A stretch of 14,153 nt of DNA from positions 1 to 14,153 of the forward strand of contig JAFGIA010000386.1 in the NCBI GenBank assembly GCA_016929795.1. Reading direction: 5' to 3'. Both the position numbers and the translations under genes were made by a program. Below, piece after piece: positions 14,123 through 14,153 of this stretch. The DNA is from Anaerolineae bacterium. GTDB taxonomy: Bacteria > Chloroflexota > Anaerolineae > JAAYZQ01. The notes beneath the pieces were generated by a model, which was not told the DNA's origin, made no database searches, and was given only the letters and a program-made list of their open reading frames with translations. How positions within the stretch are numbered: the first letter of the stretch is position 1; each line of letters opens with the position of its first letter.

Positions 14123-14153
14123 GCCGGGCGGAGCCGAGCTGTCCCGATCCCGA
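14123..14153. other. Window end, no feature
   Basis: The last 31 bp after the radical SAM stop are GC-rich and show no start codon with a ribosome-binding site and no terminator hairpin. Whether another gene of the cluster follows cannot be seen. Confidence 0.5.

Noticed and set aside
1..14153. CRISPR array, tRNA, rRNA, insertion sequence or integrase.
   Set aside because: I saw no regularly spaced repeats, no cloverleaf-like sequence, and no transposase or integrase motifs in any frame.

Overview
The window is GC-rich, with all genes on the + strand and mostly spaced by a few bases or overlapping. Three signs suggest Chloroflexota, probably an Anaerolineae- or Caldilineae-like bacterium: large polytopic membrane proteins of the PTPS-related/GT-C-like type in series, a zinc-ribbon/membrane/LysM protein with Pro-Thr linkers, and a membrane protein with a Cys-Ala tail. 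The taxonomic placement is inference; no rRNA or marker gene is present.

Region 1 (1-7805) looks like one operon. A sigma70-like promoter (TTGACT, 17 bp, TATGCT; 113-141) and a long inverted repeat (172-237) precede tlyA, an S4/FtsJ rRNA methyltransferase. An AI-2E family permease follows, then three consecutive paralogous multi-pass membrane proteins of unknown substrate. The second paralog carries a 101-bp palindromic repeat inserted in frame. The third carries a short G-poor repetitive segment, also in frame.

Region 2 (7783-11401) starts at a second clear promoter (TTGCCA, 17 bp, TATAAT), inside the end of the third paralog, followed by a leader of about 185 nt. It encodes a zinc-ribbon/membrane/triple-LysM protein, a small protein with two membrane segments and a zinc ribbon, and a secreted/membrane-anchored DUF2207-like protein. 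The last ends in a Cys-Ala-alternating cytoplasmic tail with seven cysteines.

Region 3 (11404-12764) holds a stand-alone nucleotidyltransferase-fold protein and an overlapping MNT/HEPN pair of toxin-antitoxin type, translationally coupled to each other.

Region 4 (12767-14122) is a radical SAM/SPASM protein whose N-terminus looks like a PqqD-type peptide-recognition domain. Enzymes with this layout usually modify ribosomally made peptides or proteins. No small precursor peptide is visible, but the Cys-Ala tail of the DUF2207-like protein lies 1.4 kb upstream on the same strand and is predicted to face the cytoplasm. The most interesting hypothesis here is that this tail is the substrate of the radical SAM enzyme. 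It is inference and untested.
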